Positions 1-6,533 of a DNA stretch of 6,600 nt are shown here, one piece after another. Source of the stretch: an uncultured Actinomycetes bacterium (GTDB lineage: Bacteria; Actinomycetota; Thermoleophilia; Gaiellales; F1-60-MAGs149). The notes under the pieces were generated by a model that saw only the letters and a program-made list of their open reading frames with translations, had not been told where the DNA came from and did not search any database. The translations under genes were made by a program, and so were the position numbers. Location of the stretch: contig CAIQOY010000058.1 of NCBI GenBank assembly GCA_903873565.1, forward strand, positions 1 to 6,600, written 5' to 3'. Position 1 is the stretch's first letter, and each line of letters begins with the position of its first letter.

Positions 1-26
1 CGCTCGTGGAGTACGAGGGCGCGTGA
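1..26 (+). CDS. C-terminal end of an unidentified upstream gene (partial)
   Basis: Reading from base 3, a frame runs LVEYEGA and stops at TGA 24-26. This TGA overlaps the GTG start of the acetyltransferase (23-25) in a GTGA arrangement, the 4-nt overlap typical of translationally coupled genes in one operon. Only seven codons are visible, so the product cannot be named and the frame could be fortuitous. The overlap geometry is the main support. Confidence 0.35.
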
Positions 27-460
27 TCCGACCGGCGGCCGCCGCCGACCTGCCCGCGCTGCACGCCCTCTGGGTGCGCTACCGCGAGGAGACGGGCGAC
101 GACGGCGGCCGGGATGCGGGGGCCTGGGAGCACTGGATGCTGCCGCGGATCTCCGCCGGTGACGTCCGCGTCGGGCTCGTGGAGCGGCGGATCGCGGCCT
201 ACGTGGCCTGGCAGGCCGTGACGGCGCCGCCGGGGCCGCGCGACCTGCGCATCGTCGAGCTGTACGTGCACCCCGACGGGCGCGGCCAGCGGATCGGGTC
301 CGGGCTGCTCGCCCGCGCCATCGACGCCGCGCGCCAGCGCGCCTGCGGCCGGGCGGTCCTCGCGAGCAACGTGCACGACCAGGCCGTGCGCTCGCTGGCC
401 GAGCCGTTCGGCTTCGCGCTTGACGGCGAGGCCCTCGTGCTGCCGCTGCGCCAGGGCTAG
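23..460 (+). CDS. GNAT family N-acetyltransferase
   Basis: This is a 145-residue single-domain protein of the GNAT (Gcn5-related) fold, which moves an acetyl group from acetyl-CoA to an amine; the substrate cannot be read from sequence. The N-terminus (MIRPAAAADLPAL) is the usual first strand and helix. Motif A lies around residues 77-100: a strand IVELYVHP followed by GRGQRIGSG, where QRIGSG (89-94) fits the Q/R-x-x-G-x-G/A pyrophosphate loop that holds CoA. The C-terminal N-x4-A...F-G-F pattern (N116, A121, F129-F131) is the usual motif B end. The length is normal for the family and the protein should be cytoplasmic. GTG 23 is preferred because it makes a 4-nt GTGA overlap with a preceding stop and a GGAG lies at 8-11; the spacing of that GGAG is long, so coupling may matter more. 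The gene runs tail to tail into the next one, both stops lying in one CTAG. Confidence 0.9.
   Translation: MIRPAAAADLPALHALWVRYREETGDDGGRDAGAWEHWMLPRISAGDVRVGLVERRIAAYVAWQAVTAPPGPRDLRIVELYVHPDGRGQRIGSGLLARAIDAARQRACGRAVLASNVHDQAVRSLAEPFGFALDGEALVLPLRQG
457..460. other. Shared CTAG carrying both convergent stop codons
   Basis: The acetyltransferase ends in TAG at 458-460 on the + strand and the glycosidase-fold gene ends in TAG at 459-457 on the - strand. Both lie in the palindrome CTAG, so the genes overlap tail to tail by 4 nt. There is no intergenic space for a terminator; any termination signal must lie inside the opposite coding sequence. Confidence 0.85.
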
Positions 461-1581
461 GTCACGGGCGGCGGCACGATCGTCGTCCACGTCGTCCAGG
501 ACGGCTTCGGGGCGCCGGTCTGGTCGGCGGCGGGCGCCGTGGCGCGCAGACCCGCATAGGGGGCGGCCGGGGTGTCCTGCAGCGCATCCCAGACCCCGAC
601 GGCGACGCGCGCGTTCTGGGCGGCGGCGAGGAACACGGCGACGGCGGCCTGCTGGGTCGCGTCGGTGCGGCCCGCCTCGGCCGGCCCGGACGGCGCCCCG
701 TACCCGGTCAGCCAGAGCGCGCGGGCCTGCCCGGGCCAGTAGGCGTCGACGACCGCGACCGCGCCGTTGACGTCGGAGGCGGACAGGTTGCCGGCCTCCG
801 CGACGCCTTCGACGCCCGACGGCGGCGACAGCCGCAGGCCGATCGCGTCCAGCGTCACCCTGGCCCGGGCCATCGCCCGCAGGAAGGCGACGGGCTGCGT
901 GTCCGCCGTGCTCGCCGGGTCCGTGCGGGCGACCCCGCCGGAGATGATCGTGGCCGTGTAGCCGTTGGCCGCGGCCACGGCCCGGATCTCGGTCGCGGCG
1001 CCGGCCAGCAGGCCCTTGAAGAGCGCCGGCGCGGCGAGGCGGCCGGCCAGCCGCTGCGGGCGCAGGCCCGCCTGCAGGTTCGGGGCGGGCCAGATCTCGA
1101 AGGCGCTGACACGGGGGAGGGCGCTGCCGTTGGAGACGTAGGCGCCGCTGTAGCGCGTCGCGAGCGCGGCCACGAAGTTGCGCCAGTGCGCGCGCTTGGG
1201 CAGGAACGCGCCGTTGCCGGGCTCGCCGCCGGCGCCGCCGTCCTGCCGCGCCCAGTCGGGCGTGCCCCAGACGGAGATCAGGACCGACGCGGGGTGGGCC
1301 GGGTCGGCGGCGGCCCGCACCTTGGCGTCGACCGCGCCCCAGTCGTAGCCCTTGCCGCTCGGCAGCCGTGCGCTCGTCGGCGCCGTCGGGGCGACCTCTG
1401 ACCAGCGCACGTCCACCCGCACCCAGCTGACGCTGAGCGCGCGCGCGTCGTTCCACGCGGCCGTCCCCGAGGTGGCGAAGGCGCCATCGAGCGCGATCCC
1501 GTAGGCGCCCGCCGAGGCCGCCGCGGGCCACGCCGCGACCGCCGCCAGGAGGGCGAGCGCGAGGACGGGGAGCCGGCGCAC
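457..1581 (-). CDS. Exported clan GH-A glycosidase-fold protein, probable pseudoenzyme
   Basis: From GTG 1581 this is 374 residues with a clear signal peptide: an RR n-region, a leucine/alanine core and a cleavage site near AASA-GAYG (about residue 24). The body follows the bacterial GH39/GH5-like barrel: SVSWVRVDVRW early, then WGTPDWA, then WRNFVAALATRYSGAY, then FEIW at 161-164. Family members normally read EIWNEPN, with the acid/base glutamate; here it is EIWPAPN (P165, A166). The second glutamate, usually in WLTEYG, is glycine (WLTGYG, G293). The usual GLHPYP reads GLRLSP (R250, S252). The fold therefore appears kept but catalysis appears lost, suggesting a carbohydrate-binding or structural role outside the membrane. 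Other possible starts are GTG 1596 (379 aa) and GTG 1653 (398 aa, running into the divergent gene); none has a well-spaced ribosome binding site, so the signal peptide decided. The frame is intact and codon use matches its neighbours, arguing against a decaying gene. Confidence 0.8.
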   Translation of the reverse strand: MRRLPVLALALLAAVAAWPAAASAGAYGIALDGAFATSGTAAWNDARALSVSWVRVDVRWSEVAPTAPTSARLPSGKGYDWGAVDAKVRAAADPAHPASVLISVWGTPDWARQDGGAGGEPGNGAFLPKRAHWRNFVAALATRYSGAYVSNGSALPRVSAFEIWPAPNLQAGLRPQRLAGRLAAPALFKGLLAGAATEIRAVAAANGYTATIISGGVARTDPASTADTQPVAFLRAMARARVTLDAIGLRLSPPSGVEGVAEAGNLSASDVNGAVAVVDAYWPGQARALWLTGYGAPSGPAEAGRTDATQQAAVAVFLAAAQNARVAVGVWDALQDTPAAPYAGLRATAPAADQTGAPKPSWTTWTTIVPPPVT

Positions 1582-1605
1582 CGCCTCAGGGTACACCCGG
1601 CAGGA

Positions 1606-1625
1606 TTCGCCCCCGGTGGGGCGAA
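1606..1625. repeat. Perfect 8-bp inverted repeat between divergent genes
   Basis: TTCGCCCC (1606-1613) and GGGGCGAA (1618-1625) are exact reverse complements separated by CGGT. The element sits in the only non-coding gap between the two divergent starts. Its right arm overlaps the ribosome binding site GAAGGA (1623-1628) of the transpeptidase gene. It could be an operator for a dimeric regulator or an RNA hairpin that masks the ribosome binding site. In so GC-rich a genome chance is possible, although the TTCG/CGAA ends make the match less trivial. Confidence 0.55.
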
Positions 1626-1628
1626 GGA
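1623..1628 (+). promoter_or_regulatory. Ribosome binding site of the transpeptidase gene
   Basis: GAAGGA ends 6 nt before GTG 1635, which is good Shine-Dalgarno spacing. It fixes 1635 as the start and is the clearest ribosome binding site in the window. The first three bases of the motif (1623-1625) lie inside the right arm of the inverted repeat. No convincing -35/-10 pair is visible. A TACACC at 1592-1597 could be a weak -10 for this gene, but there is no recognisable -35 before it. Confidence 0.7.
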
Positions 1629-1634
1629 TCCGAC

Positions 1635-3293
1635 GTGCCGCGCCGCCGGACACGCACCACCGCGACCGCCACCGCGCTCGCCCTCGTGGCCCTGATGGGG
1701 GGCAGCGCCGTCGCCGACGCCAAGCCGGCGCGGGTCAAGGGCGACCGCATCCTCGACGGCTCCCGCCAGGAGCTGAAGGTGCGCGGGGTGGTCTGGGGCG
1801 AGGGGCGCTTCGCGCCGACGCAGCCCGGGCAGGCGCTGCCGCCCGTGTCGATCGCCGGCGCGCCGCGCGCGTTCCGGCAGATCCAGCGGATCGGCGGCAA
1901 CGTCGTGCGCGTCAACGTCTCGAGCCTCGCCAATACGCCCGAGCACCGCCGGGCGCTCCTGCGCCTGCAGCGGCTTGCGCGCTCCCGCGGCCTGGTCCTG
2001 CTCGTGGCCAACGTCGCCGTCGGCGAGCAGGACCAGACGCCCTGGCTGCGCGAGCTCGCCAGCTGGTTCAAGGGCAAGGACAACGTCTGGTACCTGCCCG
2101 ACGTCGATCCCGACTGCGGCATCCACCTGACCGGCGTGGCCTGCGGCGACACCGAGGCCTGGATCTGGTCGCAGCAGCGCCATCTGCGCGCCCTGCGCGA
2201 CGCGGGCGTGCGCACCCCGATCGTGGTCAACCTGCCCGACGGCTCGCGCTCGGTCTCGATCAACTGGATCGCCGCCATGCGCGATCGCAACGTCGTCTAC
2301 GCCGTGCACCCGCCCTCCGACGGCCGCACCCGCTTCACCGCCGCGTCGGGGGCCCAGCTGCAGGCCAGCCTGCGCGACGCCACGCGCAGCGTGCCGGTCA
2401 TCTTCGACAACGTCGCCCGGGTGCAGACGGTCGTCGACGTGCGCCGCTGGACCAGCGGCCAGGGCGTCACCCGCATGGAGCGCTCCGTCCGCACCTCGCG
2501 CGACACGATGCGCTGGTCGAGCGGCGTCCTCAACTGGCTGATCGGCTGGACCGTCCTCGACGGCGGCGACGGCGCCATCGTCAGCGGCATGGGCACCGAC
2601 ACCCGCAACTCGATGAGCGCGGGCGCGAAGCGCCTGACCGGCTGGGGCAAGGTCGCGGCCTCCAGCTACTTCGCGGTCGGCTTCCGGGCCGCCGCGGGCC
2701 GCGATCCGGGCTCCGGCTTCCCGGGCGGGTTCGAGGTCGGCGACCGCGGACCGGCGGTGCGGGCCATGCAGCAGCACCTGTCGCGGCTCGGCTACCTGTC
2801 GCCGCGCTTCGTCAACGGCCAGTACGGCGCCATGACCTGGCACGCCGTCAACGCCTTCCAGGGCACCCTGCGCCGGGAGCGCGACGGCACCGTCGGCGCG
2901 CGCACCTTCGCGCGGATGCTGCGTGCCGATCGGCCCGTCGCCCGCTTCCCCGACGAGGGACCGCACATCGAGGTCGACCTCGCCAACCAGGTCGCGCTCC
3001 TGGTCAACGGGCGGGGCAAGGTGGAGCGCGCGATCCAGGTCTCGACCGGCGCCACCGGCAACACCCCGCCGGGCCGCTTCAGCGTCACCCGGATGGAGCG
3101 CATGAGCTGGTCGAAGCCCTTCAAGTCGTGGCTGCCCTACGCGGTCTACTTCAACCAGGGCATCGCCCTGCACGAGTACGCCGACGTCCCGGACTACCCG
3201 GCCAGCCACGGCTGCGTCCGGCTCCCGTTCGGCGATGCGCCCGTCGTGTGGGAGTTCGCGACGGTCGGCATGCCCGTCCTCGTCTACCGCTGA
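1635..3293 (+). CDS. L,D-transpeptidase with peptidoglycan-binding and N-terminal degenerate GH5-like domains
   Basis: This 552-residue exported protein has three parts. A signal peptide (about 1-29, basic MPRRRTR then a hydrophobic core ending AVADA) precedes a GH5-like barrel (about 35-355): VRGVVWG, NVVRVNV with R92, AVHPPS with H225 and GWTVLD with W305 match successive barrel strands. A PG_binding_1 domain follows (about 366-428, FEVGDRGPAVRAMQQHL). Last is a YkuD domain (444-552) with the catalytic set intact: H513, then SHGCVR with S524, H525, G526 and nucleophile C527. YkuD enzymes make 3-3 cross-links in peptidoglycan or attach proteins to it, outside the membrane. In the GH5-like part, the expected NEP reads VDP (V157, D158, P159) and the strand-7 glutamate, usually like PVIFGEFG, reads PVIFDNVA (D258/N259), so hydrolysis looks impaired. 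C161 and C170 are the only other cysteines and could form a disulfide. The GTG start has a good ribosome binding site. The neighbour upstream is divergent, and dnaE2 converges 3 nt after the stop. Confidence 0.88.
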   Translation: MPRRRTRTTATATALALVALMGGSAVADAKPARVKGDRILDGSRQELKVRGVVWGEGRFAPTQPGQALPPVSIAGAPRAFRQIQRIGGNVVRVNVSSLANTPEHRRALLRLQRLARSRGLVLLVANVAVGEQDQTPWLRELASWFKGKDNVWYLPDVDPDCGIHLTGVACGDTEAWIWSQQRHLRALRDAGVRTPIVVNLPDGSRSVSINWIAAMRDRNVVYAVHPPSDGRTRFTAASGAQLQASLRDATRSVPVIFDNVARVQTVVDVRRWTSGQGVTRMERSVRTSRDTMRWSSGVLNWLIGWTVLDGGDGAIVSGMGTDTRNSMSAGAKRLTGWGKVAASSYFAVGFRAAAGRDPGSGFPGGFEVGDRGPAVRAMQQHLSRLGYLSPRFVNGQYGAMTWHAVNAFQGTLRRERDGTVGARTFARMLRADRPVARFPDEGPHIEVDLANQVALLVNGRGKVERAIQVSTGATGNTPPGRFSVTRMERMSWSKPFKSWLPYAVYFNQGIALHEYADVPDYPASHGCVRLPFGDAPVVWEFATVGMPVLVYR

Positions 3294-3296
3294 GGC

Positions 3297-6200
3297 CTAC
3301 GCCCGCCGCCGCCCCTGGGCGAAGTGCTGCGGCGCCGGCGCCACGCGGCGCAGCTCGGCCGGGTCGGGCGGCGCCTCGGCGAGCGCGGGCCGTCCCGGCG
3401 TGCCGAGCGGGCTGAGCCGCTTGACGACGAGGTTGAGCTGGCGGTCGCGGCGCTCGACGACGCCCTCGGCGAGGAGCAGCGGCTCCGCCCGGGCCAGCAG
3501 CCGGTGGCGCTCGTAGACGTCGGGCATCAGGACCAGGTTGACGAGGCCGTGCTCGTCCTCGAGCAGGAGGAAGACCACGCCGCGGGCGCTGGCCGGGCGC
3601 TGGCGGGCCACGGCGAGGCCGGGCAGCCGCACCGGCGTCCCGTGCGGCAGGGCCGCCAGCCCGCGGCTGTCGGTGGCCCCGGGCACCGACGCCCGCAGCT
3701 GGGCGATCGGGTGGGTCCGCAGGGACACCCCGGTGTGGGCGTAGTCGGCGACGAGCAGCTCCCAGGCGCTCGGCTCGGGCAGGGGCGGCGCCTCGCCGAG
3801 GCGCAGGTCGAGCGCCAGCTGGCGGCCTCCGGGCCCGCGCTCGGAGCGCACCGCGAGGCCGAGCTCCCAGAGCAGCCGCCGGCGCGCGCCGAAGGCGTCG
3901 CAGGCGCCGGCTGCCACCAGCGCCTCGAGCCGGTCGCGGGGCAGGTCGATGCGGGCGGCGAGGTCGCGCAGGTCGCGGTAGGGGCCCGCCGCGCGCTCGG
4001 CCACGAGCGCCTCGGCGTCCTCGGCGCCGAGGCCCGCCACCTGCCGCAGCCCGAGACGCACGCCGCCGTCCGGGGGCTCGACCCGGGCCTCCACGTCCGA
4101 GCGGTTGACGTCGACCGGGTGCAGCGGCACGCCGCGGCGCTCGGCGTCGCGCAGGAGCGAGGCCGGCGGGTAGAAGCCCATCGGCTGCTCGCTGAGCAGG
4201 GCGGCCAGGAAGGCCGCGGGGTGGTGGTGGCGCAGCCACGCGCTCTGGTAGGCGAGCAGCGCGAACGCCGCGGAGTGCGACTTGGGGAAGCCGAAGGCGG
4301 AGAAGGCGATGATCCGCCGGAAGACGGTGCGCGCGGTCTCCTCGGGCACGCCGCGCGCCGCCGCCCCCGCCCGGAAGGCGCGCCACTGGGCGGCGATCGC
4401 CGCGCGGCTGCGGCGCCGGCTCATGGCCCGGCGCAGCGCCTCGGCCTGGCCCGGCGTGAAGCCGGCGAGCGCCTGGGCGACGTCGAGCACCTGGTCCTGG
4501 AAGATGATCACGCCGAGCGTCTCGCGCAGGGGCTCCTCGAGCAGCGGGTGGTCGTAGGGGATCGGGCAGTCCGGGTCGGCGCGGCGGGCCGCGCGGCGGT
4601 TGATGTACGGGTGCACGGCGCCGCCCTGGATCGGCCCGGGGCGGACCAGCGCCACCTCCACGACGAGGTCGTCGAGGCACTCGGGCTGGACGCGCAGGAG
4701 CGTCTGCATCTGGGCGCGCGACTCGATCTGGAAGACCCCGACCGTGTCGGCGGCGCGGATCTCCCGGTACACGCCGGGGTCGTCGAGCGGGATCCGCGAG
4801 AGGTCGACGGCCGCGCCCGTGCGGGCGATCTCCTGGACGCAGCGCTCGACGGCGCTGAGCATGCCGAGCCCGAGCAGGTCGATCTTGAGCAGGCCCGCGT
4901 CGGCGCAGGCGTCCTTGTCCCACTGGCAGATCGTGCGCCCGGCCGTGGCCGCGGGCTGCAGCGGCACGATCAGGTCGAGCGGCCGATCGGAGACGATCAT
5001 CCCGCCCGGGTGCTGGGAGAGGTGGCGCGGGAGGCCCGCGATCTGCCGGCAGAGCGCGGCGAGCAGCCGCAGGCGCGGCTCGTCGGCGCGCTCGGCGAGC
5101 CCGGGCACGCGGCGGATCTCCTCGCCGACCAGCTCGGCGTTCCAGCCGTCGGAGGCGGCGGCCAGGCGCGCGATGTCGGCGCTGGGGAGGGACAGCGCGC
5201 GGCCGAGCTCGCGGATCGCCCCGCGCGCCCGGTAGGTGGCGAAGGCCCCGACGAGGGCCGAGCGGCGCGGCCCGTAGCGCTCGTGGATGCGCAGGATCAG
5301 CCGCTCGCGGATGTCGCGGGGGAAGTCGAGGTCGATGTCGGGGGTGGAGGCCAGCTCCTCGTTGAGGAAGCGCCCGAGGGACAGGCCGGCCGCCAGCGGG
5401 TCCACGTGCGAGAGCCCGGTCAGGTAGCAGACGATCGAGCCCACGCTGGAGCCGCGCCCGCGTCCCGGCGGCAGGACGGCGCGGGCGGCGTCGGGCCCGC
5501 GCACCTCCGCCGCGACCTCCCGGGCCAGCTCGAGGATGTCCCGGTGCAGGAGGAAGAAGCCGGCCAGCCCGTGCCGGCGGATCAGCGCGAGCTCCGTGTC
5601 GAGGCGCTCGAGCGCCGCCCGGCGGCCGGCGGGGTAGCGCTCGTCGAGCCGGTCGCGGCAGAGCGCCGCGAGGGCGCGGTCGGGGTCGTCGGCGCCCTCG
5701 GGCGGCCGGTAGCCGAGGTCGGCGGTCACGTCGAAGCGGCAGCGCTCCGCGATCCGCAGGGTCTCCGTCAGGGCCTGCGGCAGGTCGCGGAAGAGCCGGG
5801 CCATCTCCGCGGGGCCCTTGAGGACGTGCTCGCGGTTGCCGCGCAGGGCCTCCGTGCGCGTCCCGAGCGGCGCGTGGGTGCGGATCGCCACCAGGGCGTC
5901 CTGCAGGGGCCCGCGCCGGCGCAGGTGGATGTGCACGTCGTTGGTCGCCACCACGGGCAGGCCGCGCTCCCGGGCGAGTCCGGCCAGCCGCCGCAGGACG
6001 GCCTCCGCGCCCTGGCGCAGCGGGCGCTGCAGCTCGACGGCGAGCCGGTCGCCGAAGGCCTCGAGCAGGAGGTCGCGGCGCCGACGGGCCACGGCCGGGT
6101 CGGGGTGGGCGAGCGCGCCGTGGGCGGGGCAGCCGGTCAGGCAGGTCAGCCCGGCGGCGTGCTCGAGCACGGCCGCGAGCGGCGCGGCGGGCTCGAGCGC

Positions 6201-6533
6201 GGCGCCGCCCGGCCGCGTGCCCGCGTGGGCCAGCGTGACCAGCCGGCAGAGGTTCGCGTGCCCCGCGCGGTCCTCGGCCAGGAGCACGAGGTGCATGGGC
6301 CCCGCCGCGTCGGCGACGGTCAGCTCGCAGCCCGTGATCGGCGCGAGCCCCGCGGCGCGGGCGACCTGGGCGAAGGGCAGCGCCGCGCAGAGGTTGTCGT
6401 GGTCGGTCAGGGCGAGCCCCGCCAGCCCGAGCCGGGCGGCGCGGTCGACGAGCTCCTCGGGGTGCGCGGCCCCGTCGAGGAAGGAGTAGGCCGAGTGGCA
6501 GTGCAGCTCGGCGTAGGCGGGCTCAGCGCCCAT
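3297..6533 (-). CDS. dnaE2: Error-prone DNA polymerase DnaE2 (ImuC)
   Basis: This is a 1078-residue C-family polymerase, the usual DnaE2 length. DnaE2 extends DNA past lesions with ImuB and ImuA or ImuA', causing damage-induced mutation. The N-terminal PHP domain (about 5-210) opens with ELHCHSAYSFLDGA and keeps metal-ligand-type residues H11, H13, D20, H45, E70, D199 and H201. The polymerase active site reads PDIDLDF, giving aspartates D401 and D403, with the third in KIDLLGLG (D552). IIFQDQVL and then FPKSHSAAFALLAYQSAWLRHHHPAAF are typical of DnaE2 thumb and finger regions, as is the following MGFYPP...HPVDVNRSD. An OB domain covers about 968-1043 and a short basic tail ends in QHFAQGRRRA. 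ATG 6533 gives the canonical start just before YAELHCHS. It lacks a strong ribosome binding site but overlaps the upstream stop by 11 nt, so coupled translation is likely. Any SOS operator would lie upstream of the operon, outside the window. Confidence 0.96.
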   Translation of the reverse strand: MGAEPAYAELHCHSAYSFLDGAAHPEELVDRAARLGLAGLALTDHDNLCAALPFAQVARAAGLAPITGCELTVADAAGPMHLVLLAEDRAGHANLCRLVTLAHAGTRPGGAALEPAAPLAAVLEHAAGLTCLTGCPAHGALAHPDPAVARRRRDLLLEAFGDRLAVELQRPLRQGAEAVLRRLAGLARERGLPVVATNDVHIHLRRRGPLQDALVAIRTHAPLGTRTEALRGNREHVLKGPAEMARLFRDLPQALTETLRIAERCRFDVTADLGYRPPEGADDPDRALAALCRDRLDERYPAGRRAALERLDTELALIRRHGLAGFFLLHRDILELAREVAAEVRGPDAARAVLPPGRGRGSSVGSIVCYLTGLSHVDPLAAGLSLGRFLNEELASTPDIDLDFPRDIRERLILRIHERYGPRRSALVGAFATYRARGAIRELGRALSLPSADIARLAAASDGWNAELVGEEIRRVPGLAERADEPRLRLLAALCRQIAGLPRHLSQHPGGMIVSDRPLDLIVPLQPAATAGRTICQWDKDACADAGLLKIDLLGLGMLSAVERCVQEIARTGAAVDLSRIPLDDPGVYREIRAADTVGVFQIESRAQMQTLLRVQPECLDDLVVEVALVRPGPIQGGAVHPYINRRAARRADPDCPIPYDHPLLEEPLRETLGVIIFQDQVLDVAQALAGFTPGQAEALRRAMSRRRSRAAIAAQWRAFRAGAAARGVPEETARTVFRRIIAFSAFGFPKSHSAAFALLAYQSAWLRHHHPAAFLAALLSEQPMGFYPPASLLRDAERRGVPLHPVDVNRSDVEARVEPPDGGVRLGLRQVAGLGAEDAEALVAERAAGPYRDLRDLAARIDLPRDRLEALVAAGACDAFGARRRLLWELGLAVRSERGPGGRQLALDLRLGEAPPLPEPSAWELLVADYAHTGVSLRTHPIAQLRASVPGATDSRGLAALPHGTPVRLPGLAVARQRPASARGVVFLLLEDEHGLVNLVLMPDVYERHRLLARAEPLLLAEGVVERRDRQLNLVVKRLSPLGTPGRPALAEAPPDPAELRRVAPAPQHFAQGRRRA

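Noticed and set aside
457..1581. Possibility that the glycosidase-fold gene is a decaying pseudogene
   Set aside because: The frame is uninterrupted, the signal peptide and fold landmarks are intact and base use matches its neighbours. Only active-site positions are changed.
1589..1598. GGGT-AC-ACCC short palindrome in the divergent gap
   Set aside because: Arms of only 4 bp are too short to stand out in this base composition. It is noted only because it lies beside the stronger 8-bp repeat.
1582..1653. Longer N-terminus for the glycosidase-fold gene from GTG 1653
   Set aside because: The extra 24 residues precede the signal peptide, would overlap the start of the divergent gene by 19 nt and have no good ribosome binding site. 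A start at 1581 (or 1596) gives a normal signal peptide.
1278..3209. 643-codon open frame on the - strand across the transpeptidase gene
   Set aside because: Its translation is low-complexity, rich in Arg/Ala/Gly/Asp/His, with no recognisable domain. It is antisense to a gene with clear domains and a good ribosome binding site; such frames are expected in GC-rich DNA.
1616..3415. 599-codon open frame on the + strand overlapping the transpeptidase gene
   Set aside because: It is the same strand shifted by one frame, with an Arg/Pro/Ala-rich translation and no motifs. The 1635 frame carries all the domains.
3151..4923. 590-codon open frame on the - strand inside dnaE2
   Set aside because: It is an Arg/Pro/Ala-rich shadow of dnaE2 in another frame, with no family features.
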